Source: Pomacea canaliculata
Taxonomy: Eukaryota > Mollusca > Gastropoda > Architaenioglossa > Ampullariidae
NCBI RefSeq assembly: GCF_003073045.1
Contig: NC_037596.1
Location: forward strand, 11,281,950 to 11,345,949
Direction of reading: 5' to 3'
Length of the DNA stretch: 64,000 nucleotides
The position numbers were made by a program, and so were the translations under genes. This document shows, one piece after another, positions 50,566 through 63,000 of this stretch; the stretch's first letter is position 1; the number at the start of each line of letters is the position of its first letter. The notes under the pieces were generated by a model, which ran no database searches, was not told the origin of the DNA, and saw nothing but the letters and a program-made list of their open reading frames with translations.

Positions 50566-51810
50566 CTGACCTTTCAGTACAAGCAGTGTGCTTACACCAC
50601 GGTGAGTGTCAGCAGATGGAAAGCTAGCTTTTTCCACCGCTACATGGTCTTCCTGTGAAATGGATTGTATTACACCATTTGATCACTGTGATCCACTCCA
50701 ACCATGTGCTTGTTGTAGTCTGCAATTGCTGTGGGTTTATTCTTCTCGGCAGAGTAAATTTTTACAGTGATCATTAGATACCTGAGGATGGTTGAAAGGA
50801 CAGCCACCTCCTTCTTGTCAACTGACAGCAACACCATGGTGCTTTTTAGGCGCCTGAAGTCTGCCTAACCCTTAGCAATCTTCATCTTCATAAATTCTTT
50901 CTGCAGCCCTAGTGTGCTGCTCTGAACTGTATCAGTGACACTGGTGTTGTGTGATGACGGCTCCTCAATGAGGGGTAAACTGGTGTAGCATTTGTCTGTG
51001 TACAGGCAGACGCCGAGAGACTTCAGAGGCTCCATGAGGCATAGAACCACATCATACCACCTGTTGCTCAGTCCAGGCATTCTGCAGAAGGTTTCAAATC
51101 ACCAGAGATACCCAGACTAGCTTTCACAGAGCGCATACAACTTGATCCCCCACTTTACATGCATGCCAATCATGTATACCTTGAAGCCCAACCAGCCCCT
51201 CCAAGGACATATGGCCTCGTTAATGCTGATATGTTGTTCCGTGATATATGTATTTTGGAAGGTCTGGAACATGATCATCAAGTGTTATCTGGTTAGTTAC
51301 TGCAAAAAGGGGGTTTGGCAATCTTGTATAATACATTCAGAATATAATAAAAACAGTTTTTACTGAAATAGTAGTACTTTTGAAAGGTCATAATGCATTG
51401 TGTAATTTTTTCTGAAAGAATTATCATAATTGCTATATGACAAACATTAATATTAATAAAATAGTTCCAATGGCAGTTATGAGGGGGCGTGGAGTTATCA
51501 ACAATACCGTACTTATTTTTATAAAAATTTGAAAAAACATGACACATAATCATGAAAACACATTACTGTTGTAAAAATGTAGCAAAAAAAAAAGTTTAAT
51601 TTCGTGCAAATACTTACATGGCTCAAATGGTTGACTGAAGGTCTTAACTTGTGAAGCAGGTCAAAACCCAGTTGTCCCTTTGGCACTGCTAGTGCATTGT
51701 CACTTAGATGAAAAACTGCAAGTACAGATACAAAAAATCTGTCACGCTTCCTAGAAGCTTTAGTAGTCTGTACATATGGGCGTCTGGCCCAGGAATCAGT
51801 CATTCTGTTT
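50566..51810 (-). mobile_element. piggyBac transposase remnant
   Basis: The minus strand, read from 51803 downwards, gives RRPYVQTTKASRKRDRFFVS then LSDNALAVPKGQLGFDLLHK; at 51250-51130 ISINEAICPWRGWLGFKVYM and HVKWGIKLYALCE; at 51080-50900 WYDVVLCLMEPLK and YTDKCYTSLPLI; at 50720-50580 YNKHMVGVDHSDQM and a WKKLAFHLLTLTV segment. These follow the order of the piggyBac (DDE_Tnp_1_7) transposase, including the conserved YTD..YTS and GVD..DQ motifs. The copy has several stops and frame changes and one AT-rich gap of about 270 bp (51250-51520). The terminal repeats and TTAA flanks were not found. Confidence 0.85.
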
Positions 51811-53806
51811 GCAGAGATGCATAAAGTCTAAACTATCTTAATTACGCTTTTTTAAAGCAAAATAATGCGCTTTATGAGTCTAAAAATATTACATCAATGT
51901 ATGCCAGCGAGGCAGAGCTTCCTGCCGGCTGTGGCCGCAACGTAAGGAATGAGTTACCAACAATCTCTAACTCATTTATAAACTATATACCATTTGAACA
52001 AATTGGTTTTCAAACTTTTATCTCCCTTATTTGCAGACCTTGCAAGTTTGTCTGGTTTATCTTTAGGAGATTCTACTTTCAACTTTATAGATATGTGGTT
52101 GTAAAAACTTATAAAGCCTTACAATAAGCCAGAGACATCTAAACATTATAATTCCATCTTTTCTGAAATATTACTTAAAATAATTTTGGAAAATCTTGTG
52201 TTGTATTTTCATTTCTTCTTTGTAAAGTGTATTTATACCTTAAACTTTATTTATTTTTACTAGCTTAAATGTTTTCATTGGAGAATGCATGTAGGCATAT
52301 ATAAGTGGGCATATGGCAAAACTATTACTGTTGCATACACATAATTATATTCAAATTAAAGGCTGGTTAACTTCCCTTGTCCATGAGTATGAATGTTGTG
52401 AAATGTTAATAAAAACAATTTAAAAACTGTATCAAGTGTACTGAGATAAAGAAATTACTTTTTTTTTAATCTATTTATTAATTTGTTATAAATGGTATGG
52501 CATCTAACCCTGACATACTACAATACTTCCAAAATTTCATCCTTGGCTGCTATGGTTTAGTATTACTAGGCGCATTCCGAGCCCCTACGGGGCCCAAGGC
52601 ATAAGACCACTTGGAATCTAGCTGCCACAAGGCAGTTTACGGCTGTGGGTATTAAGACCAGCCTTGAAATTTGTATGAAGCGACAGGGGAAAGCATTGTA
52701 AACACTAATAATGAAAACGAACCACATCTTTTCCTTACTATACTCAGTTTTTTTTTAAAAAGGGTTTGTCAAAAGCCTAAATATGTATAATAAGTGTATT
52801 TTAGCACACACTTTCTCTTTCTCTCTCTCTCCACACACACACATGAAATTTTGTGTTCCTATGCACAGCCTGGAATGACTAGACTCATTGCAGCTACCAT
52901 TAGATACAACTGTGTAATGAACAACCAACAAATGAGATGTTTACGATATTTATGAATATGTTTTATTCCTCTCTCTCTCTCCCTTGCACCCTTTATCCAT
53001 ACGCACTGACTCAAGTCATCACACACAAAATAGCACACGCACACGCACACGCATACGCATGCATGATCATCAAGCTGTTGCCAAAGCACATCCGCCTCAG
53101 CCTTTTTGATCGTGTGCATGTACACTGGAAAAAATATTATTTACGCTGTGACTAGACTTTATTTCAGACAACCCTTTCTACACTCGATATAGTCGATTTA
53201 GCAGTAGAGAACATGGATGTTGTGCTCAGTTCGTGCGATATCTTTCAATGACCAAACAAGTCTGTATTTAAAAACGTGAGTATTATATCAGGTGTCTGTT
53301 CAAATATTCATTTCACAACTTGCTTTTAATAATACTAATTTATAGGTCTAAGAATAATAATATAAATATAAAAAAATATTTTATGGCAGGGAAGACTATC
53401 ACTGGTCTCCAACAGATCAGGTGAGTTTGAGTGAACGGACACTGAAACTAATCATTTCGAAAGCTAGTTTCCATTCCGAAAAAACAAAGACAACATAGCC
53501 CGTGTTCGCTCTATATGTGCGAGAAACATGGTAGATAGGTATGTACATGTATCTCGCTAAGGTGAGCCGCGAGGACAGAGAAACACTTGCTCTTCATGTT
53601 CTCTATGGAGGGCGGTGAAAGGAAGAGCCTAAGCCCTCTATTCTCTTGTCCCTCTCCAATGGATGGCGAATGGTCCCGCTGTCTCTTGGGTAATTTTACG
53701 AAAGACCAAGGCTAAGAGTGTAACCTTTATATAAAATCTCGTCAACGATGAACGCACCGACCTAGACCCAGTGTTTAGATGTTCGTGACCAAGAGAATCA
53801 TGCATC
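51811..53806. other. intergenic with low-complexity runs
   Basis: No exon recognised. It contains CT/CA-rich runs (52811-52844) and a CACACG-like run (53028-53062). A GC-rich patch at 52569-52660 (CCGAGCCCCTACGGGGCCCA, with local palindrome) is probably a repeat fragment of unknown family. Confidence 0.4.
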
Positions 53807-53814
53807 GTCTAATG

Positions 53815-54514
53815 CAGGGGTGGGCAATTAATTTTCCCAAGGGGCCGCATGAGAAATTGGGATGGTTTTAGAGGGCCAGACTAATATAGTTAAATCTGTT
53901 TTACCCAATACTGTATACAGGTAGTCCTCGACTTACGACGTTGATCCGTTCTTAACGCGGCGTTGTAAACCGAATTTCGACGTAAGTCGGATCATACGTT
54001 CATACAGTACTGTACCATAATAACAGTACAGTACTGCAAACACTTAGCCTATCCAAACACCTATCCTAACACAGTACCCTACATAATTATCAATAAACAT
54101 CAGTACAGTAAAATATTGTGCGGTACTGTAAGCTTTGTTATCACTGTCGCTTTCATAGGAGCAGATCCTTTCACATGTTTAAGGATGCGATCTTCATCCT
54201 TGATAATCGTAGCGACAGTCGAGCGACTAAGTCCTAATGACCTGCCAGTTTCTGTTGCTGTTTCCCCCTTCTCAGATTACCTTATGACCTCCGCCGCACG
54301 TGGAATGAGGATCACGTACAGTTCGACTTACGACGCTAAACGTCGCAAGTCGGAATGAGCGTCGTGTACAGCGTCGTAACCACGAAACGACGTAACTCGA
54401 GACCGTCGTAACCCGAGGACTACCTGTATAAAGTATATATACGGGCGGGCGGGCGGGTCGGTCAGAGACAGGAGGGCCGGATGCGGCCCGCGGGCCGGCC
54501 TTTGCCCAGGTCTG
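53815..54514 (+). mobile_element. hAT-type non-autonomous element carrying a Tigger insertion
   Basis: The left end is CAGGGGTGGGCAATTAATTT and the right end GCCTTTGCCCAGGTCTG, an inverted pair of hAT type. A perfect 8-bp target-site duplication GTCTAATG flanks it at 53807-53814 and 54515-54522. Without the 509-bp insertion at 53918-54426 it would be about 190 bp, the size of the related copy at 44158-44348. It has no transposase frame of its own. Confidence 0.9.
53918..54426 (-). mobile_element. pogo/Tigger-type DNA transposon, internally deleted
   Basis: Terminal inverted repeats CAGGTAGTCCTCGACTTACG and its inverse (ending CCGAGGACTACCTG) are bounded by a TA duplication at 53916-53917 and 54427-54428. 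On the minus strand 54290-54130 reads GRSLGLSRSTVATIIKDEDR and HVKGSAPMKAT, the helix-turn-helix (CENP-B/psq-like) start of a Tigger transposase. The rest of the transposase is missing. It sits inside the hAT element, so it inserted later. Confidence 0.9.
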
Positions 54515-54522
54515 GTCTAATG

Positions 54523-55393
54523 GGTATCTGGTGATGCAGAGAAGTTGGGAAACATCAAGTGTAGAAACCCAAAGAAAGGACCATGGTTAGGTAACGCAGA
54601 AATAATAGTATGCCTCACCGGTCGAGGTGTAGAGTAGTAACAACCTCAGTCCCTCCGGAACGCTCCTTGTAGGGGTCAGCCAAAACTGTGCTACTAGAGT
54701 CAGTTACGCTTTATGATATTTATTTATTTACCCGAGAACTGTAACTAGTAAACATCTTAATCTGTGAACATATGCTACAGTACTGGATTTGCTTGTATGG
54801 TCTATTATTTTCAGTTCCATTGATTTAGTACTCTTGCAATATATATATATGTTTCGTGATATCATATTTGGCAGAACATTATAGCAGCTTTTCGACAGTT
54901 CCCCAAGCACCGACCAAAATGGCATAGATCTGAAACACATAACAGATATGACAAGTTGAACTTGTGTTGAAAGTATTATAGCGGTGGATTATATATACAC
55001 TGGACTGAATGGCTAAACTATATTAGATCACTTTCTTTCTTAGCACTACAAAAGTCCTTAAAACAATAAAATACTTAAAAAAATATATATCTATTTCCAG
55101 ACTAAACCAGAGGCGGGAAAATTAGCAAAGTTTCAGAATTCACTTTATACAGTGTATTGGACAGACAAAGATGACAAATCTTCAGTATGGGTGTAACACT
55201 TTTATTTACTTTATTAATTTATGTCGTATTTATATTGTTTATATCGTAATTATATCGAAACTGAGAATGATTTTACAATGATTGCATATCCAGGAATATG
55301 CAACTGGCCATGAAGTTTCTGTTTCTCTGTAATATTCAAGATAACAATTAAATCCTGATATAGAGCTACTGTGCAAAATGTTTATTATTTCAG
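54523..55393. other. intergenic, 5' flank of A3
   Basis: AT-rich. A3's ATG exon is preceded by a TTATTTCAG acceptor (AG at 55392-55393), so an untranslated first exon and the promoter probably lie in this gap; neither can be placed. Confidence 0.4.
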
Positions 55394-58300
55394 ATATCCG
55401 TCTGAAGATTTCAAGCGCATTACAATCTGAAAAAAATGGAGCGTTCATCAGCACATAAGTATCTGAAACGAAAATGCATGACCCATATTTTTATTTTGTC
55501 TCTGTTTTTGCCACGTGGAGGACATGCAAAAGGTTTGGCAATAAATGAGAATAATATCCTCAAAAAAAAATCAGTCATGCAGGATAATAATATAAGTAAA
55601 AATATTTTTTGACGAAATAATTAAATATCTTTATGGAATAAGGTTAACATTACGGCATGATTGGATTTTTTACAATTAAAAACTGAAGTTATTCAATGGT
55701 GTATTACTTCTAATTTAAAAACAATGTTGCAACTCTGATGTGAAATGTATTTTCCAGACTTTTCGTAAACTTTTTACTACTTATTCATTTTAGCATCTTC
55801 AACGTTTTGCAAAAGCATGCACTTTTAACATTTGATGAACTAGTGGATTTAATTTAAAATTGAGAATATATATATAATTCAAGGTGAAGAATCCAGCTGT
55901 GAAGTGACAGGTAATGGAACCTGCGTTCAAAGAATGACGGGTGAGATTAAGGGGGAATTCTTCAAGGAGAAGAGACCCTTTACAGTTTACTACAAGCCCC
56001 CAAACGCAGATCAAGGTAAAATGACTTTTTAAACCGACAGAGAGCTTAACGAATACTTTGATAGACAATTTCTTTATTGTCATTAATTTTACATAAGACA
56101 GGGAAAGAGTAAACAGAAGTTTGTAGCGGATGATCAATTTTTAAAGCAATCCAGTTTCAAATATCTTAGGTGCAGCTGGCTGTTTTTCCATAAAAAACAG
56201 TTTTCATTAATTTAACTTGCTTTAAAATGAGGAAAGCATAGCGGCAAGATATATCTAAAGATGATATTCACGTAATTTTAGCGTTTGAATGGTAATATCA
56301 ATCTGATTAAACAGCACGGATGAAAGCCGAAGTCCTCGTTTTCTCTTCAGTTCAGACCATTTCCCCAGGCATGCTTTGGGGTCATAGCTCTCCCTCTCAT
56401 CTATCTTACAAGGACATTTCCACCTAGGAAAGTTTATTTTATACAATCTGTAATGTCTGGTGTGTATACGCACCGCTTTTTTGTGGGAATGTCTCTACGA
56501 GATGGCTGCTTCTGAACTTGTTGCAGAAGTTGCTGCATTGTTCAGCTTTGTGTTATCTTATCACTGTCAAGCAACAAGAGAATATGTATGTGATCACGAG
56601 ATTATTAACAACACGTTTTCGGTCAGCATAAAACCTGGTGTAAGCTGTAAAGAAGGAAACTTTACTTTTTTCATCGAAGGAGGGCAACCCGTCGTTTGTC
56701 AGAAAAGTATGTCTACGTAGACATTTTTATTCTTGTGTAGATATGACCATACTTTTAAACAGCTTTATAATCATGTTTTCCTAATCTCTATTTCCCAATT
56801 GCCCATGTTTCAAATTTTACTGTATTAAAATGTTCATTTATGTGTCGTGCACAGTCTGTTCATGTCTTAATTTTTTTCCCCAAATAGACTGATCAATTGG
56901 TAATTTTTTATATCAGTGTTCGACTGGTAAATATTACGATCCTTCTTGTGGCTAGCAAGAGAAGCTAAATAAAGAAGTGTTAGAAGATTTTAGAAGATTA
57001 ACTCACAAAAACACCTGCACAAATATCTCCCATCTATCTTAAACCGATGCTGCTATTTGTGACGATACCCTTCACAACTTCATTTACTTTTTTTAGTTTT
57101 TTTTTTTCATCGCCAAATGGGGAGTGAAGATCAGATAATGTTTAAGCAATTAATATGATATACAGCAACGCCATATTTTTGTCAGTAAGGTTTAGGACAT
57201 GGTAAAGAAACAAAACCAATTATCTAAACTTCAAACTTATATCGAGAATAGAAGACTGAAGAATATCTGAATCGATGCCCCACCCCTGCAAGTAATAATG
57301 AGAAACCGAAACCTAGATTTTCACAATCACATCTTGGTTTGGTTTTCTTTTTCTTTTTTGCAGTTAAGTCGGAACAAACTACCGTTGACACTAAATGAGA
57401 GGAACGTAATCATAAAATTTAAAAAGGAAACTTTGTTGAAAGAACATAAACTGGTTGCGATTTGGAGTTGTAACACATTTTGTTTCAAACTTATATTCTA
57501 GAACACAATTCAATGTTGATAGTGTACTTTAGTTAACTGAAAAATACAAGGCAGCATATATTCTTTTCATAATTAATAAACTCGTGCTTAAAGGCAGATG
57601 CCAATATTGCTCGTAAATAAAAGTGCTACCGTTTTTTTTTTTTTTTTTGTTTTTTTGCGAAAATAAAAGCTGTACCAGATCACACTACAAACCAACGTGA
57701 AAGAAAAGAGGATGCTAGTAAGAAAGGTCCAGAATGGTTATACTCACGTTTTTCACTAGGCAAGTATTTTTACGGTCTATTTACAGTAAACATTATGTTT
57801 CTGATCTGTTTTCTTTACCACTTGTAAAAAGTTGTATAAAATTATAGCATAAACTTACTTATATCAGTGTTAAGTGCTGGGCAATAATTGCCCATATCTA
57901 TTTGTTGATAAACTTAAATAAAGACAGAATTACCCATACAGTATATCTAGGTACTTTATTTTGTAACCTCATACTTTACTGCTGATTGTGTATTTTTCTT
58001 TTATAGGGACACTATATGATCAGTCTGAATAATTTTACAGAAATATTCTGCACCAATATTTGCTTCGCAATTTAAAAAATATTTATTTAGATGTATACAC
58101 AGAATTTCATAAATTTTATCATAACATGCATAATTGGTTTGGGTATTTTGTATCTATAAACAGTTAGAGCCGCGGTTCTCAAACGGTGGGGCGCGCCCCC
58201 TGTGCGGGGGGGGGGGGCGGCGTGCTTACAAGGGGGGCGCGAAGGTGGTCATTTTTTAAAGTTTCTTATACCGGTATTAGTGAAATTAGTTTACATTGCT

Positions 58301-60459
58301 GGCTAAGGGGGGCGCGCGGACGTACCTTTGTACGTCAGGGGGGCTTTGTTGTTGGTGGTGGTGGTTGGTGTTTAATGCCGTGCCAGCAACTAGGGCTATA
58401 TCAAGGCAGTAAAAATATTTTTTAAGTTTAAAGGTTTTGGGGTAAATCGTCTCAAATCAATTATCTTTAAAAACAAATCAACATAGTGAGTGAACAAGGT
58501 GTAAAAGAAAAATGAAGTGTAAGAAGGGTGATGAAGCTCAAAAAGGCCACCAACTCACCAGGAATTAAGTGAGAAATATCAGAATGTAAAAACTTAAATT
58601 TGATTATATAGTCCTATTCTTTTTAAAAAGGTAAAGATTGCCGCCGATGGGACGGACCTAAATAATAGAGAATTTGCTGTAAAAAACTGCAGAAACTTTC
58701 AGGGGGGGGGGGGGCGGGGGCGTCACAAAGTAAAAGGTTGAGAACCGCTGAGTTAGAGTGTCTTCTGTCGTTTCTGCCTGCGTGTGTGTGTGTGTGTAAC
58801 ACTTTATGATTCCATTACAGAAAATTCTAATGCTAGGTTACCATCCAGCACAAGGGTACCTTAGCCAATATTTAGCACTATTTATTATAAACTTTTCACT
58901 TATTTTCTTTCAACACAGTGAAAGTTTTTTTATGTTTTGTTGATGTTTTAAAGAATGAAAATTGTTTTGGATGACTAATCAGATTTAAATGGTGTTTAGA
59001 TGTATGAATTTGTGAGTCTGTTGTACTGTGTGTATGAGAGGGAGGGAGAGAGACACCATAATCTTTTCCATTAGAGTGATTAGACGAACGTACGTGTAAC
59101 ATAATTTTTTTTTCAGACAAAACGTCCAATATTGTGACTGTTAGTGTCATGGCTGTTATAAGTGGATGTGCTGCACTAGCTGCTTCTTTTATAATAATAA
59201 TTCATCGGTAAGTTTATTTGAACGATTTAGTTTACTTAAATACACTTGAGTTCATTAAAGTAATGAAACAGAATGTTACATTATCAGACAGCTTTCTTTT
59301 TTGTCTAGCAAAATTTGCGCAAAGATTGATAAGAAATGGAATTGCTCTAATAGAATGCCTTTCACACATGTGGCTCTGTTGTGATACTACACTATCATTA
59401 CAGTTCTCTATTTCCGATTACACAAATCGTAGAATGGAGTAACATTTTTAAAGTATCATCAATAACAATGCAAGTTACCAAAAACTTCGATGACATAATC
59501 CTGTGTCATTTCCTTCTAACCTCTCTCATTTAATAGTCGCATAAATTAAAATAATTAAAAGTGTTAATCGATTTTCCTCATGAAATACCATTACAATCTT
59601 GTATTTTAAAATTTGGAAAAAATGTCGACCAGCTTATAAGGCAAGGATTCTTCTATTTCAGTCATGAATCAAAGGAATTTGTCAAGAATCACTTTGGAGA
59701 CTATATTCCCTTGATTAAAAAGACAAAAAGAAAAGAACATAATATCTCAATATCATCAAAATACAAAGCTGCTACGGCCGTAAGTATTCACTTTTCACAA
59801 AGAAGTATTGTTCTAGTTACAGGTTAACTTTAATAATACATTGAAATTACTTTTAAGAAATAATAATTTTCATTTACCAAACATGACATTTTGCCTTCAA
59901 TATTACTTTGTCTAATACTATGCTTTTAATGAATAAACATTGTCTATTTTATTGTAAGATGATTAATTTATAATAATAAAATGAAAGTATTATTTCATTG
60001 AATAGTGTTTAATTGTTTATGCTTTCTAGTCACAGTCCACTTCCGAATATATGTATATGTTTCAGTAACGCTATTCTGTTTTGCTATTTTGAGTGGATAT
60101 GTACAGATTTTAAGACTTGCGATATAGATATAAGTGTAAGCCTAAATGAATTGGATGTATTCAGTTTATGTACTTTATTTAAAGCCTCTAGTAATGTTCT
60201 CTGTAAAGAGATGTTCTCATTAATCCTTGGCAGACAAAACAATTTCCTGAAAAGGATAAGTACAGATATTTTGTTTTGGTATTTTTCTGAGGGTATTATC
60301 ATGCGCAAACTATATGTAATATACTTCCCCAAAGCATTCATGCATATCAGTAATCATTTACAAATATTTTCGACATAAACATTTTGTCCAAATTATGTGT
60401 TATTAAAATTGCATTATATATATAATTTTTGTTTTTCCCAGGAACATGCCGAAATCTGA
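55394..60459 (+). CDS. Family A single-pass membrane protein, copy A3 (intact)
   Basis: Coding exons: 55436-55532 (after untranslated 55394-55435), 55884-56015, 56527-56706, 57679-57759, 59117-59207, 59662-59779, 60442-60459. Phases agree throughout, giving 238 residues. A signal peptide (THIFILSLFLPRGGHA core) precedes a 44-residue exon with two Cys and FTVYYKPP, then a 60-residue exon with four Cys (HC, VC, SC, VC) and several N-glycosylation sites (NNT, NFT). A charged 27-residue stalk follows, then a TM helix at about 169-192 (MAVISGCAALAASFIIIIH). The cytosolic tail has a YxxL-type motif (GDYIPLI) and ends TAEHAEI. The stalk exon ends with a GC donor (57760-57761), as in A1. I cannot assign the ectodomain to a named fold; its two exons resemble half-domains of an Ig-like or other small disulphide module. 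The function is unknown; the form and clustering resemble polymorphic transmembrane receptor clusters described in snails. Confidence 0.8.
58170..58750 (+). mobile_element. hAT-type element with internal LINE 3' fragment
   Basis: The left end CCGCGGTTCTCAAACGGTGG and right end AGGTTGAGAACCGCTG are inverted repeats of hAT type. An 8-bp duplication AGTTAGAG flanks the element at 58162-58169 and 58751-58758. Its interior carries G-runs (58207-58217, 58702-58713) and, at 58343-58600, a LINE 3' end. It lies in the A3 intron between the stalk and TM exons. Confidence 0.85.
58343..58600 (-). mobile_element. LINE 3' UTR fragment
   Basis: This is an inverted copy of the 3' end of the LINE at 9333-9800. 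Its tail is the GTTGTTGGTGGTGGTGGTTG run at the left edge (an AAC/ACC-type 3' tail on the minus strand), followed by TGCCGTGCCAGCAACTAGGG and the same landmarks, ending near ATCAGAATGTAAAAA. Only about 255 bp, so it is a typical 5'-truncated insertion, here into a hAT element. Confidence 0.85.
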
Positions 60460-62960
60460 ACTGGAAGCGCGGTTTTGCACGAAGCCTGCGATTGAATTCT
60501 AAATCCTGCAGGGCAAAAATATACCAAGTAACCTCTGAATTTGAGCATTTTGATTGATGTGATTGGTGTCATTTACCACATTCTGTTGCTATTTGGCAGA
60601 GATGTGCGTGTAACTTCAAATGAAAACTATTTCTGAGCTACAGCATATTTCTCGTAATCAAACGCCACCAAACAAACTTTATGAACTTACCTTTGACAAA
60701 GGTGCCACAAATCGTTTTTTTTTTTTTATATCAGTGATTTTCTCTTCATTGCTCTACTTGTATTCTGTTGGCTTGTTGCAGGTTCAGCTTATTTTATCAG
60801 ATAAATTATAAAAGTTTTTTATAATATCTTTTCCTGAAAGCTGAATGTATAGTTTAAAATTAACACTGAAAGTTACAACAGCGCTTGTACACGATTTCTT
60901 AAGGTCTAGTGCTATTTCAATAGAAAGATTTTCAACAACTTGACATCTCGAGAGAAAACTATCAGAGATTTTGCAACACAGCACCAAGGTTAATACTAAC
61001 GATCCACGTTGGTTTTATTATTATTTTTGTTGTTATAATTATTTTTCATTATTTTGTTTAGAAATTTACAAAAATAATTTACAGTTCAGTGATCAACTTC
61101 TATAATTATTTAATAAACACTCAGTTTCCAAACATTGCAGAATAGAAATTCGATGAAAGAATGACAATAAAAGAAAGATGGAATGCAAAATGTCTTTCTA
61201 AGTTTGAATGGACGGCATAAACAAAAAACATAAATGTGATTAATATACTTTGATGTTTTGTCTATACTTATGTTTGTCAGAGAATAGAAAATCAAGCAAG
61301 CAAACCATCTTTGTATGTATCGGTTGTTTTGTCCAAATATACTTTCACTCAGTTTAATTATCACAGGCGTGCATGTGCATATGATGAATAGAAGGCAGCA
61401 AATATGTTATTAAACTTCGTGAGAACTATGCTTTTTTTTAAATATCAATATATTGTTCATATATAAAATATTTTCAGTAAGCGTCATCTCCCTTTATGCC
61501 CCTTCTGCCCATATACACACGAGAATGCAAAAAGCAAGTAAATAAAGTCACTTTAAAATTCTCAACAGAAAAGACAATGTTGCAGTTGCTGCTGGTGCCG
61601 AAGAAGAAGATGATGACAATTACTACGATAATCGATGATCTATTACCATGTTACTGTTTTCTAGTGACTGCTCACGAACAGTCTTTTTGCCATCTAGTCT
61701 CTGTTGGTTTTCTTGTGAGAAGAAAAACTCTTTGTACTACTTCATTCAGTGTCGGTTGGTAAACACATGCCAATGAGTGTGAATAGTAACCTATGTGTGA
61801 GCAACTAGTGTAGTAGGTATGTTGGACACAGTCGTTGCGATCTGTCATCTATTTTCCAGAGTCTCTAATTACTTGTCCCTTCCACCCAGCATTCTAGTCT
61901 TCTATCAGTCAGGTTTTGTTTGGTTTTTGATTTTTTCTTTTTTTTCTTTTTTTTTTTTTTTTTTGTCTTTTAAATACCCACTGACTAAAGGTACAGTAAA
62001 AAGTAGACCCTTAAAAGTAAACTGCATGGCTCACTAAGTAGGCTCACACACTGCCGCATAATGAAAGCATGACAAGCATTTCCTTATGAAGCATCACCAT
62101 CGTTCATTAAATACAAACAGATTTGTATGTGCGTCCAGTAAGAAAAACTTTACTAAAACTAAAACGTGTGCTAAATTCGTATACAAAGAGGTCGGCTGTT
62201 GGAATATCCATGAAATGACTACATTTGAAAGTTAAACATTTAAGCATTACTTGAAATCAGGGAAGAATCTGTATGTTTCCTAAAAGCGTTTCGTTTAAAG
62301 TATACACATTCTTCTCGATCCAATTTTATCTGGGGTGGCTTCTTAGAGAGCTTCTTATCAGGCTAAATTTTGACATTAACCATCAATATTTTAATGCTCA
62401 GTGAATAACAAATATTACCACAATCTTATGTAATAAAGAAGAAATATAGTGTGGGCAAATCCTGATGCTGACTTCTCTACTCCCGCCAAAAGTCGACCTG
62501 TGTGGCTGTCAACTCATAGAATGAAACCTGGACCCTGGCCTGAAAAGCCGGCACGATGGAAGGCTGCACTATCTTGTTTCTGTGCCACTCACAGCGATAC
62601 AAACTAGATGAAAAGGGATTCTGCCATGAAGTTGGATCCCTTACCAGATCATCAAAGACTCCCTACCATATCTGTCCTGCTCCCTAATGCAATGACATCG
62701 ACACTTCATTCTCCTGTGAGTAACTGTCGTTACACAAAGTAGTTTCGAATACTAATACACTTGTGATCCAGAGAGAAGGCTTAATTTATCTTAACAATTA
62801 TCTCTGCATGTCCATCTAGTCCTTTTTATGTCCGTATACACTTGGTAGAGTCAATGTCCAATGTAAGACTTGTGGTGTGCAGGACCGTCTATCAAGTATT
62901 TCAATTTGGTTATAAGGAAGTAGATAGCAGCTTGTGTCCGGTTAAGATAACACGTTTCAT
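60460..62960. other. intergenic between A3 and B4
   Basis: AT-rich, with a long poly-T run at 61940-61966. 62440-62760 is less AT-rich and may be a repeat fragment, but shows no motif I recognise. No exon found. Confidence 0.4.
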
Positions 62961-63000
62961 CTCTTATAGGTCATTGTCCAGCCATCTGTACCACTCCAAC

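Noticed and set aside
52859-53125. 88-codon minus-strand open frame with a CVCVCVCVC stretch
   Set aside because: It is a translated microsatellite (CACACG-like repeat), not a gene.
54116-54358. 80-codon plus-strand open frame
   Set aside because: It lies opposite the Tigger transposase remnant, which reads on the minus strand with a recognisable helix-turn-helix.
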